Origin: Candidatus Krumholzibacteriota bacterium
GTDB lineage: Bacteria; Krumholzibacteriota; Krumholzibacteriia; LZORAL124-64-63
Direction: 5' to 3'
NCBI GenBank assembly: GCA_022711765.1
Contig: JAKLEB010000002.1
Coordinates: 877,726-941,725 of the forward strand
Length of the DNA stretch: 64,000 bases
The position numbers and the translations under genes were made by a program. The notes beneath the pieces are model-generated. The model was not told where the DNA came from. It saw nothing but the letters and a program-made list of their open reading frames with translations, and did not search any database. Below are positions 29,828 through 38,541 of the stretch, piece by piece. The number at the start of each line of letters is the position of its first letter. Position 1 is the first letter of the stretch.

Positions 29828-30511
29828 TCAGGGCAGCACGACGGTCCGGGTCGTAGCGACCACGTCGCCCCGGTCTTCGAAGAGCACGCGGGCGTACCGG
29901 GCGCGCGCGGTCTCGGCGGCGCTCAGGAGGTACGTGTCGCCGTCGGCGGCCACGACGCGCGCGACCTCTTGCCAGGCCTCATCCAGGAGCACGACCACGG
30001 TCCGGTCGGCGTCCGCAGGTCGCTGCCAGCTCAGGCGGACGCCGTCGGGGCTGCGGCCGACCGCGAGCGTGGTGGACGAGGGTTCGGCTGCGCCGCGCAG
30101 GAGAGCCGGCGCGCTGCCCGGCACCCGATCGGCCGGCTCGAGGAGCTGCTGCCGGAGCGCGAACAGTCCGAGGCAGCAGACGAAGACCGCCGCGAGGGCG
30201 ATCAGCGGCCGCGCCGATCGACGCCAGAAGCGGGCGCGGTCGGGCGCTCCCCCGTTCTGGCCGCCACGGCCCTCTCCGGCGACGAGCGACAGACCGGGCA
30301 GGGCTGCTGCAAGCCGCCGCCGCAGCTCGCGGCCGGCCTCGGCCGCCTGCGCCTCGGGCGGCAGCGGCGGCGGCGAGACGAAATCCTGGTAGAGACGAAC
30401 GAGATTGCGGCAACGGGGGCAATGCTCGAGGTGGGCCCGACGGTGGTCGCCCGGCGCCAGCGCGGCGATCGTTTCCAGCTCCTCTGGCGGCAGACAGCGG
30501 TGATCCGTCAT
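29828..30511 (-). CDS. Zinc-finger anti-sigma factor, membrane anchored
   Basis: A 227-residue protein. The N-terminal 50 residues carry the ZAS anti-sigma motif: H-x3-C-x2-C in AHLEHCPRCRNLV. An Ala/Pro-rich linker follows, then one transmembrane helix (about residues 107-125, ALAAVFVCCLGLFALR) and an extracytoplasmic beta-rich domain with LSWQRPADADRTVVVLLDEA. The ATG overlaps the sigma-factor stop (ATGA), the usual coupling of an ECF sigma factor with its anti-sigma factor. The frame is open upstream, but ATG at 30511 gives a normal ZAS start. It probably holds the sigma factor at the membrane until a signal releases it. Confidence 0.87.
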   Translation of the reverse strand: MTDHRCLPPEELETIAALAPGDHRRAHLEHCPRCRNLVRLYQDFVSPPPLPPEAQAAEAGRELRRRLAAALPGLSLVAGEGRGGQNGGAPDRARFWRRSARPLIALAAVFVCCLGLFALRQQLLEPADRVPGSAPALLRGAAEPSSTTLAVGRSPDGVRLSWQRPADADRTVVVLLDEAWQEVARVVAADGDTYLLSAAETARARYARVLFEDRGDVVATTRTVVLP

Positions 30512-31116
30512 GACTGTTCCATTCGCCCTTCGTCTGGCGCGTCCAGGGCCGCCCGCAGGTGGCGGCGGGCCCGCTGCAGGACCGCGCGGGCGCCGGATTC
30601 CTCCTGGATGTCGAGCAGACGCGTGATGTCCTCCACCGACAGCTTCTCGAGGCACCGCAGCCAGAGCGCGTCCTGCTCCTGCTGCGTGAGGTGGCGCCGG
30701 ATCAGATCCAGCAGCCGCGATTCATCCAGCCGGTCCTCGAGATCCTGGTCGGGTGTCGGGCGCGGGTCGGCCATCAGCTCCAGGATCTCGGCGTCCTCCT
30801 GCGGCGGCCGGCGCCTGCGCAGCTCGCTGAGGCACCGGTTCCGCGCGATCGCGAACAGCCAGGAGCTGAACTGCGCCCGCTCCCCGAAGGCGTCCAGGTT
30901 GCGGTAGGCCGCAACCAGGGATTCCTGCGCCAGATCGAGGGCCAGCTCCCGCTCCCGGACGAGCCGCCAGCACCAGGCGTAGACCCGGTCCCGGTACCGT
31001 TCGAGCAACTGCGAGACCGCTCGTTGCCCGCCGGTCCCCCGGGGATCCCGGCGGTAGGCCTCCAGCAGGGCTTCGTCGGTCGGCGCGGGGGCCCTGCTCT
31101 GGGCGGTCAGCCACAT
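30508..31116 (-). CDS. ECF-type RNA polymerase sigma factor
   Basis: A 202-residue sigma-70 family factor with region 2 (ALDLAQESLVAAYRNLDAF, SSWLFAIARNRCLSEL) and region 4 (LTQQEQDALWLRCLEKLSVEDITRLL, ARAVLQRARRHLRA); sigma 1 and 3 are absent, as in ECF factors. It overlaps the anti-sigma gene by 4 bp, and a propeller gene follows, suggesting a signal-transduction unit for the envelope. The promoter it recognises cannot be read with confidence. The upstream 210-bp gap is shared with the divergent gmd gene. Confidence 0.92.
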   Translation of the reverse strand: MWLTAQSRAPAPTDEALLEAYRRDPRGTGGQRAVSQLLERYRDRVYAWCWRLVRERELALDLAQESLVAAYRNLDAFGERAQFSSWLFAIARNRCLSELRRRRPPQEDAEILELMADPRPTPDQDLEDRLDESRLLDLIRRHLTQQEQDALWLRCLEKLSVEDITRLLDIQEESGARAVLQRARRHLRAALDAPDEGRMEQS

Positions 31117-31266
31117 GGTCTCTGGCTTCCGTTCAGGTTGGACGCGGTTGAGGGTCGCGGATCACACGGGCTACAGGATTCCAGGATACCAGGAACCGGT
31201 TCGACCACCAACCAGGATGTGGCCCGCGGCCGGTCTGGGCTTGTCCGGCGCCGGCGAGGCTGGTAA

Positions 31267-32283
<1,017 letters not shown>

Positions 32284-32293
32284 ACGGGTCGGC

Positions 32294-33157
32294 CTACTCC
32301 AGCTCTTCCTGACGCACCCATACCGCGATCACCGACGCGAGGTAGGCCGGCTTCTCCAGCATGAGGTAGTGACCGGTCTGCGCGATGCGCTTGAAGTTGA
32401 GCACCCGCGCCGCGCCGAATCCGTACTGCTCGAGGTATTGCCGCTCGGAGCCCTCCTCCGGCAGGTAGAACTGGCTGCCGATCACGAGCATCGGGACCGA
32501 CTGGCGCGGCAGTTCCTCGGTGAGGTCCCAGTCGAAGCTGCTGAGCAAAAGCGACGCGAACGTCGTGCTGTCGGTGCGCAGCGCCATGTCCACCGCGCGC
32601 TCGTTGACCTCGGGCAGGGGACTCAGGTTGATGAACTGGGAGGCCACGAACCGGTCGTACTCTTCGACCAGTCTCGTCGCGACCTCCACCTTCTGTTGCT
32701 GGTCCGCGAGCTGCCGGGGGCCGGCGTCGATCATGATGAGGCGCTGCACGTCGGCCGGATGATCGAACGTGTACTGCATCGCGATCATGCCGCCGAGGCC
32801 GTGGCCCACGAGCGTCGGGTAGACGAGGTCCTGCGCGACGATCCATTCGCGCAGCGCCGCGACCTCGGCCGCGACCGTGGCGTGGGGCAGCGGCGCCGTG
32901 CTGCCGTGGCCGTGGAGCTCGTAGCGGTAGACCCGGAACGAGCCGCTCAGGAACGGGTACAGGTCGTCCCAGATCGACGCGTTGGCGCCGAGCCCGTGGA
33001 TCAGCACGATCTCGTTCTCGCCGCGCCCCTCGATCCACGCCGGCGCGGACCCGGTCGTGTCGGCGCGATCGGCGGCCGCGGCGCCCGCGGGCCGGACCGC
33101 GGCGAGCAGGAGCAGGCAGAAAAGCGCCGGCGCGCGGCGAGCCCAGGTGCAGATCAC
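32294..33157 (-). CDS. Alpha/beta-hydrolase fold protein, catalytic serine missing
   Basis: A 287-residue secreted alpha/beta-hydrolase fold protein: signal peptide ending RPAGAAAA, then the oxyanion-loop segment VLIHGLGANASIWDDLYP and ELHGHGS. The nucleophile elbow reads LVGHGLGGMIAMQY, so the Ser of GxSxG is Gly at residue 120 (GGC). The usual acid-residue strand (here LVIGSQFYLPEEG) also lacks the HGxxD pattern, while the late His is kept (QTGHYLMLEKP). This points to a non-catalytic or unusual member, unless it is a sequencing error (AGC to GGC is one base). GTG at 33157 overlaps the upstream MBL stop, so the two are coupled. Confidence 0.8.
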   Translation of the reverse strand: MICTWARRAPALFCLLLLAAVRPAGAAAADRADTTGSAPAWIEGRGENEIVLIHGLGANASIWDDLYPFLSGSFRVYRYELHGHGSTAPLPHATVAAEVAALREWIVAQDLVYPTLVGHGLGGMIAMQYTFDHPADVQRLIMIDAGPRQLADQQQKVEVATRLVEEYDRFVASQFINLSPLPEVNERAVDMALRTDSTTFASLLLSSFDWDLTEELPRQSVPMLVIGSQFYLPEEGSERQYLEQYGFGAARVLNFKRIAQTGHYLMLEKPAYLASVIAVWVRQEELE

Positions 33158-33978
33158 GATCGCATCTCCGTTTCTCCGTCGATGACGAACACGTCGCCGT
33201 CGCGCGCGGCTGCGCAGGGCACGCCGGACCGCGCCGCGACGGTGCGGGCGGGGTCGAGGGCGACGACGAGCGGGAACTGGTGCGTCAGAACCACGCGACC
33301 GGGTCGCGTGTTCCGGGCGAGATCGGCAACCCGGGCCGGGCTCAGGTGCCCGTCGACGGCGAGGTCGTCCGGCGTCGTGCACTCGACGAGCAGCAGGTCG
33401 CACGCCCGGGCGGCGGCGGTCAGGTCCGGGCTCGGTCCGGTGTCGCCCGAGTAGACCAGGCGGCGGCCGGCCGCGTCCAGGAAGACGTAGCCGAGGCAGC
33501 CGGCGCCGAAACGGTCCTCGGCATGGGCGACGCCGAAGGCCTCGACGCGTCCGCCGCCGGGCAGGTCCAGCGCGCCGCGCGGTGCGAGCTCGCGGACCCG
33601 GAGCTCGCGCTGGCGCGGTTCGACCCAGTGCCCATAGAGGTCGCGCAGGCGGTCCAGGTAGGCTGCGGTGCCCGGCGGTCCGGCGATCACGAGCGGGTCC
33701 GCCGCCCGGGCGACGACCGAATGGAGCGCGAAGAGCAGGGCCGTGAGGTCCGCCGTGTGATCGAGGTGCAGGTGGGAGAGGAGGACTGCCGGGATCGCGT
33801 CCACCGAATCGGGCGCGCCCCGCTGGCGGACCAGGCGCACGAGGGCGCCTGGCCCGGGGTCGAGCAGCAGGCCGTGGCCGTCGATCTCCAGCCAGTAGGC
33901 CGCCGGACCGTGGGTCGCCGTGGGGACGGCGCCGCCGGCGCCGAGGACGTGCAGGCGGATCATGCGGTCAAAGGACAT
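33154..33978 (-). CDS. MBL-fold metallo-hydrolase (RNase Z-like)
   Basis: A 274-residue metallo-beta-lactamase fold hydrolase of the RNase Z/arylsulfatase-like type. The strand start RLHVLGAGGAVPT, the metal motif HxHxDH in LLSHLHLDHTADL, a later His in AFGVAHAEDR, the Asp in LVYSGDTGPSP, and the His in RVVLTHQFP cover the dinuclear zinc site. ATG at 33978 (MSFDR) or 33963 (MIRLH) is possible; the longer one is used here. The short exosite arm of true RNase Z is not evident, so tRNA processing is not certain. It is coupled to the alpha/beta-hydrolase gene downstream on the minus strand. Confidence 0.88.
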   Translation of the reverse strand: MSFDRMIRLHVLGAGGAVPTATHGPAAYWLEIDGHGLLLDPGPGALVRLVRQRGAPDSVDAIPAVLLSHLHLDHTADLTALLFALHSVVARAADPLVIAGPPGTAAYLDRLRDLYGHWVEPRQRELRVRELAPRGALDLPGGGRVEAFGVAHAEDRFGAGCLGYVFLDAAGRRLVYSGDTGPSPDLTAAARACDLLLVECTTPDDLAVDGHLSPARVADLARNTRPGRVVLTHQFPLVVALDPARTVAARSGVPCAAARDGDVFVIDGETEMRS

Positions 33979-34026
33979 CGATTCCGGCGGGAACGTCAAG
34001 GCGGCGGCGTCGTTCAAGCGACACGC

Positions 34027-34055
34027 TGGACAGCGCGGCGGCGCCTCACTAGAAT
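34027..34055 (+). promoter_or_regulatory. Sigma-70-type promoter for the TPR gene at 34112
   Basis: TGGACA (34027-34032, five of six) and TAGAAT (34050-34055, five of six) are separated by exactly 17 bp. They lie about 57 bp before the ATG in the 133-bp gap between the divergent MBL gene and the TPR gene. This is one of the best promoter matches in the window. Confidence 0.6.
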
Positions 34056-34111
34056 TCGGGGCCGGGCGCCGCGGGCTGCGGCGCCTTCGTTGATCGAGAC
34101 GAGGAGGGACC

Positions 34112-35812
34112 ATGCCCCGATCGCTGTCATCCGGTGTGCTCGCGGCGTCGCTCGTGATCGCCCTCGCCGGCGCCGCCGCGGCCCAGGGAGACCCGGCCGA
34201 CGCCGGCGTCCCGGTCGAGCTGTCGCCGCTGGAGAAGATTGCCGAGCTCGACCGGCAGATCATGGCGATGCAGGCGAAGGGCTCGACCGGTCCACAGCTG
34301 GGCGACCTCTACAACGACCTCGGCGTCGTCCACGCGCAGCGCGAGGACTGGCCGGCGGCGCGCGACGCGTTCATCCGCGCCGTCCAGGTCAAGCCCTACG
34401 ATCCGGATTTCCACCGCAACCTCAGCCTGGTCTTCCTGAACCTCGAGGATTACGACCTCGCGATCTCGGAGCTGACGGCGTACCGCAACGCCGGCGGCCC
34501 CACCGCGCTGGACGTCCATCGTCTGCTGGCCCAGGCCCACACCAAGGCCGGCGATCCGGAAGCCGCGCGCGGCGCCTATCGCGAAGGGCTGCAGCAGCTC
34601 GGCAGGACGCCGTCGGCCGAGGTCTGCCGGCTCGTGCTCGGCTTCGCCGGCCTGGAGCACGCCCAGGGGCGCGAGGACCAGGTCCAGGCGGTGCTCGAGG
34701 AGTGGCAGCCGATCGCACGCAAATGGCGGGACCAGGCGGCGAGCCAGGGCGTCGAGGACGGCGTGGCGGAGAGCGAGGCCATCGAGGAGAATCTGCTGGC
34801 GATCTATCTCGAGAACGGACAGATCCTCGAGGAGTCGGGGCTGGCCGGCGAGGCGGTCGCGGTCTACCAGAAGGCGTACGCGATGGCGCCCGAGCGCGAC
34901 GAGCTGCTGCCGCGGCTCGTGGCGGCCCATCTCGCGGCGGGTGACCCCATGCAGGCCAAGGTCACGGCGCGGCTGGCGCGCCAGGACCATCCCGATCAGG
35001 CCGGGTCGTGGATCGCCTCGGCCAAGATCCACGAATCGGAAGGCCAGACGCAGGACGCCCTGGATGCGTATCGACGGGCCCTCGAGATCGCTCCCGAGAC
35101 GCCGGGGCTGCGCCTGAAGGTCGGCACCCTCTACATGAGCCTCGGCGACGAGGCCGCGGGTCGCGAGTACCTGGCGGTGGCGATCGAGGATCCCGATGCG
35201 CCGATCGAGGTCGTCTACCAGTACGGAGTGAGCCTGGCGCGCGAGCAGAAGTACTCGGCGGCCCTCGCGCCGCTTCTGCGCGTGACGCGCCAGGCGCCCG
35301 ACTTCGCGAACGGGTGGCAGGCGCTCGGACTCTGCTACCGGGAGAAGGGACAGTACCCGCAGGCCGTGGAGGCGTACCAGCAGGCGCTGGCGCTGCAGCC
35401 CGATGCGAACATCGCCCACATCCTCGGGGTGACCGCCGGACGCGCCGGGATGTGGGACGCGGCCCTGGCGGCGTACGATCAGGCGCTCGCCCTGGATCCC
35501 GATCACCGCGAGGCGGCCTACAACCAGGCGGTCGCGCTCATGCAGGCCGGGCGGCTCGAGGACGCGGACCGGGCGTTCACGGCGTTCCTCGCGCGATATC
35601 CGGACGATTACAAGGCGAATCTCAACCACGGCGTCACGCTCTACAAGTTGAAGCGATTCGACGACGCCGTCTCCGCCTTCGACGCCGCGCTCGAGATCGA
35701 GGAGACCGCGGAAGCGTGGGACAACCTGGGTCTCGCGTATCAAGGCAGCGGCAAGAAGGAGAAGGCGCAGTCGTGCTTCAAGGTGGCGAAGTCGTTGCGG
35801 GGCAAGAGTTGA
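34112..35812 (+). CDS. Secreted TPR-repeat protein
   Basis: A 566-residue protein with a signal peptide ending AGAAAAQ and TPR units over most of its length. Clear units include GDLYNDLGVVHAQREDWPAA, WQALGLCYREKGQYPQAVEA, EAAYNQAVALMQAGRLEDAD and a last AWDNLGLAYQGSGKKEKAQS; about ten to twelve can be counted. It probably serves as a periplasmic protein-protein scaffold. GAGGAGGG precedes the ATG. It ends with a TTGA overlap into the peptidase-like gene, so the pair is translated together. Confidence 0.88.
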   Translation: MPRSLSSGVLAASLVIALAGAAAAQGDPADAGVPVELSPLEKIAELDRQIMAMQAKGSTGPQLGDLYNDLGVVHAQREDWPAARDAFIRAVQVKPYDPDFHRNLSLVFLNLEDYDLAISELTAYRNAGGPTALDVHRLLAQAHTKAGDPEAARGAYREGLQQLGRTPSAEVCRLVLGFAGLEHAQGREDQVQAVLEEWQPIARKWRDQAASQGVEDGVAESEAIEENLLAIYLENGQILEESGLAGEAVAVYQKAYAMAPERDELLPRLVAAHLAAGDPMQAKVTARLARQDHPDQAGSWIASAKIHESEGQTQDALDAYRRALEIAPETPGLRLKVGTLYMSLGDEAAGREYLAVAIEDPDAPIEVVYQYGVSLAREQKYSAALAPLLRVTRQAPDFANGWQALGLCYREKGQYPQAVEAYQQALALQPDANIAHILGVTAGRAGMWDAALAAYDQALALDPDHREAAYNQAVALMQAGRLEDADRAFTAFLARYPDDYKANLNHGVTLYKLKRFDDAVSAFDAALEIEETAEAWDNLGLAYQGSGKKEKAQSCFKVAKSLRGKS

Positions 35813-36876
35813 AGCACGGCCTCATCGTGGCGGTACTCGCGACCGCGGCGGCGATGGCGGCCGCGTCCGACACGACGGCGGCGGGAGCGACGGCGGACGT
35901 CCCGAACCATCCGGCCCTGCTCGCGCCCCTGTCGCCGGCGAGCACGTTCCCCCGCTTCACGGCGGCCGAGCTCGAGGCGGCCGGCTATCCCGACCACCTG
36001 CACGCCTTCACCTACCCGGGTTACGCCCCGCTGACCGACGCCGCCGGCGAGACGTACGGTCCTCTCAGCCTCGCGAGCGGGACGCGGGTGCTCGAGCGCG
36101 CGGGACTCGTCTGCGCGCCGGGCGAGATCCGGTACCGGGGACTGAGCCTGCGCTTCAATCCCGGGTACGAGGCGCACCAGATGCTCCCGATGGTCGAGCT
36201 GCTCGACTGGGCCCGCCGTGATCTCGCCGTCCTGCTCGGCCACGACCGCGGCGACACCCTGCGGGTCGAGAGTCCCGACGACCTGGAGGCGTACGGCCTG
36301 CGGACCGGCTACGGCTTCCACCGCCTGTACCGCATGCTCGAGGACTCGGTCGTGATCGAGCCGGCGCCGATCCTGATGGCCCGGGGGCTCGCCGCGCATG
36401 CCGCCCACCACCTGGTCGCGGTCTGGCTGCTGCAGGATCTCGCCGCCGGGGCGACGTTGCCGGCCTGGCTCGTGCAGGGCCTGGCCTCGTATCTGGCGGA
36501 GGACGGCACGCACTTCCTCAACTACCTCTTCATGCACCGCGCCGACCGGCCCGTGATCCTGGCGCCGGGCGAGGCCGAGACCATCCTCGCGAGTCCGCCG
36601 GAGGCCGACCTGGCGACCGACGTGGTCCGCTACCGGACCGCGGGCTACTCCGCTTTCCTCATGGTCTGGGAACTCGTCGAGAATCGCGGCGGCCTCGCCG
36701 CGGTTCGCGAGATGTTCACGCGGGCGGGCCGCGGCGAGGATCCGGATGCGGTCTGCCGCGAGCTCTACGGCGCCGAGCTCGCCGCCCTCGCCGCGAGTCT
36801 CGATCCCACCGGGCGGCCCGAGCCCGTGGGCGCCGCCGTGCACAGCCGGTCGCCGCAGCGACCGCCCCGCCGCTGA
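35809..36876 (+). CDS. Peptidase MA-like secreted protein with altered HEXXH
   Basis: A 355-residue protein with a signal-like start (KHGLIVAVLATAAAMAAA) and a Pro/Ala linker. The region LMARGLAAHAAHHLVAVWLL followed by LPAWLVQGLASYLAEDGTHF has the layout of peptidase MA or gluzincin proteins (HEXXH, then P-x-W-x-x-x-G-L-A-x-Y). Here the first motif is H197-A198-A199-H200-H201, so the catalytic Glu is Ala. A late Glu that could serve as the third ligand is seen. It may be an inactive or repurposed peptidase. The TTG start overlaps the TPR stop by 4 bp; the open frame upstream is a shadow of that gene. Confidence 0.68.
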   Translation: MKHGLIVAVLATAAAMAAASDTTAAGATADVPNHPALLAPLSPASTFPRFTAAELEAAGYPDHLHAFTYPGYAPLTDAAGETYGPLSLASGTRVLERAGLVCAPGEIRYRGLSLRFNPGYEAHQMLPMVELLDWARRDLAVLLGHDRGDTLRVESPDDLEAYGLRTGYGFHRLYRMLEDSVVIEPAPILMARGLAAHAAHHLVAVWLLQDLAAGATLPAWLVQGLASYLAEDGTHFLNYLFMHRADRPVILAPGEAETILASPPEADLATDVVRYRTAGYSAFLMVWELVENRGGLAAVREMFTRAGRGEDPDAVCRELYGAELAALAASLDPTGRPEPVGAAVHSRSPQRPPRR

Positions 36877-37006
36877 CGATTCGATTGCTGCCGCCGCCGC
36901 CGTATACTATGAATGGAGTCGCCCTCGGCCGGTCGCGGGGGCGCCCCCTCAGCGTCCCACGGCAGCCGGCGCCGCGCGGCCGCCCAGTCGAGAGGTCCCC
37001 AGGCCG

Positions 37007-38497
37007 ATGAGCGAGAACCTGGTCCGAGTCCGCTTCGCGCCGAGCCCAACCGGCTACCTGCACGTGGGCGGCGCCCGCACTGCGCTGTTCAACTGGCTCT
37101 ATGCCCGCAACCAGCAGGGAGTGTTCGTCCTGCGCATCGAGGACACGGACCGGGAGCGGAGCACCGCGGCGTCGCTCGACGCGATCATCCGCGGCCTCGA
37201 GTGGCTGGGGCTCGACTGGGACGAGGGGCCGGGCAAGGGCGGACCGTGCGGCCCCTACGCGCAGAGCGAGCGGCTGCCCGTCTACCGGGCCGCGCTCCGC
37301 GAGCTCCAGGACCGCGACCGGGTCTACCGCTGCTTCTGCAGCGACGAGGAACTCGAGCGGCGCATGCAGGCGGCCAAGGACGAGGGCCGCGCCTGGGACG
37401 GTTACGACGGGCACTGCCGCCGCCTTCCGGCCGCGCAGATCGCCGCCTACGAGGCGGCGGGCCGTCCGGCCTGCTGGCGCCTGCGCACGCCGCCGACCGG
37501 CGTGACCTTCTGGTACGACATCGTGGTCGGCAAGCGCGAGTTCCAGAACGAGGTGATCACCGATCGCGTGGTCGTCAAGGCGGACGGTTTCCCGACCTAC
37601 AACTTCGCCGTCGTGGTCGACGACCACACGATGGGCATCACGCACGTCCTGCGCGGCGACGACCACGTCAGCAACACGCCGTTCCAGCTCATGATCTACG
37701 ACGCGCTCGGCTGGACCCCGCCCAAGTTCGGCCACATGCCGATGATCCTGGGGCCGGACCGCAAGCGCCTGAGCAAGCGCCACGGCGCGGTGTCCGTGGA
37801 GGAATTCCGCGACCAGGGCATCATCCCGCAGGCGATGGTCAACTACCTGGCGCTCCTCGGCTGGTCGATCGGCGCGAGCGGCGACGAGGTGATGACCAGC
37901 GAAGGGCTGATCAAGAAGTTCTCGCTCAAGAAGGTCAATTCGAGCCCCGCGGCCTTCGACTACGACAAGCTCGAGCACATCAACAGCCAGCACCTCAAGC
38001 GCATGGACCCCGACCATCGGCGGGCGCTCGCGCTGCCGATCCTGGCCGCGCGCGGCTGGAGCTACGACCCGGCCTGGCAGGTCCCCGGCGCGAGCGACCA
38101 GCACACCTACGTCGATCGCCTGCTCGCGCTGCTCGGCGGCCGCTTCAGCAGCCTGCGGACCCTGCCCGATCAGCTCGTCTTCTTCTTCCGCGAGGATTTC
38201 CCCGTCGATGCCGAGGCCTGGCGACAGCAGGTGGCCGGCGCGGCCGGGCGCGAGCGGCTGGCGGCCCTGGCCGAGGCCATGGACCGCGCGCTGCCCGCCG
38301 ATCGTCCGGCCGGGGCCGCCGCCTACGAGGAGGTCGTGCGCGAGCTGGCCGAGCGAAGCCAGCTCGCCGCGGGTGAGCTGATCCATCCGGCTCGCGTCGC
38401 GCTCACGGGCCAGGGACGCAGCGCCGGCATCTTCGAGGTCATGGAGGCGCTGGGACGGCCGCGGGTCGTCGGGCGCCTGCGCCGCGCCGCCGGCTGA
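37007..38497 (+). CDS. gltX: Glutamyl-tRNA synthetase
   Basis: A 496-residue class I synthetase that charges tRNA-Glu (and possibly tRNA-Gln). The HIGH-type motif is H19-V20-G21-G22 in PSPTGYLHVGG, and the KMSKS-type motif is K253-R254-L255-S256-K257 in GPDRKRLSKRHG. A CxC...HC stretch (CFCSDEELE, GHCRRL) resembles the zinc site of bacterial GluRS. ATG at 37007 follows a TATACT element (36903-36908) by about 100 bp. tRNA-Gln and tRNA-Glu genes lie 2.2 kb downstream. If the organism lacks GlnRS and uses GatCAB, this enzyme would be non-discriminating; that cannot be judged from the window. Confidence 0.96.
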   Translation: MSENLVRVRFAPSPTGYLHVGGARTALFNWLYARNQQGVFVLRIEDTDRERSTAASLDAIIRGLEWLGLDWDEGPGKGGPCGPYAQSERLPVYRAALRELQDRDRVYRCFCSDEELERRMQAAKDEGRAWDGYDGHCRRLPAAQIAAYEAAGRPACWRLRTPPTGVTFWYDIVVGKREFQNEVITDRVVVKADGFPTYNFAVVVDDHTMGITHVLRGDDHVSNTPFQLMIYDALGWTPPKFGHMPMILGPDRKRLSKRHGAVSVEEFRDQGIIPQAMVNYLALLGWSIGASGDEVMTSEGLIKKFSLKKVNSSPAAFDYDKLEHINSQHLKRMDPDHRRALALPILAARGWSYDPAWQVPGASDQHTYVDRLLALLGGRFSSLRTLPDQLVFFFREDFPVDAEAWRQQVAGAAGRERLAALAEAMDRALPADRPAGAAAYEEVVRELAERSQLAAGELIHPARVALTGQGRSAGIFEVMEALGRPRVVGRLRRAAG

Positions 38498-38541
38498 ACG
38501 CTGCCGCCGGCGGGTCGTCACCGCCACGGGATGCGAGGGTC

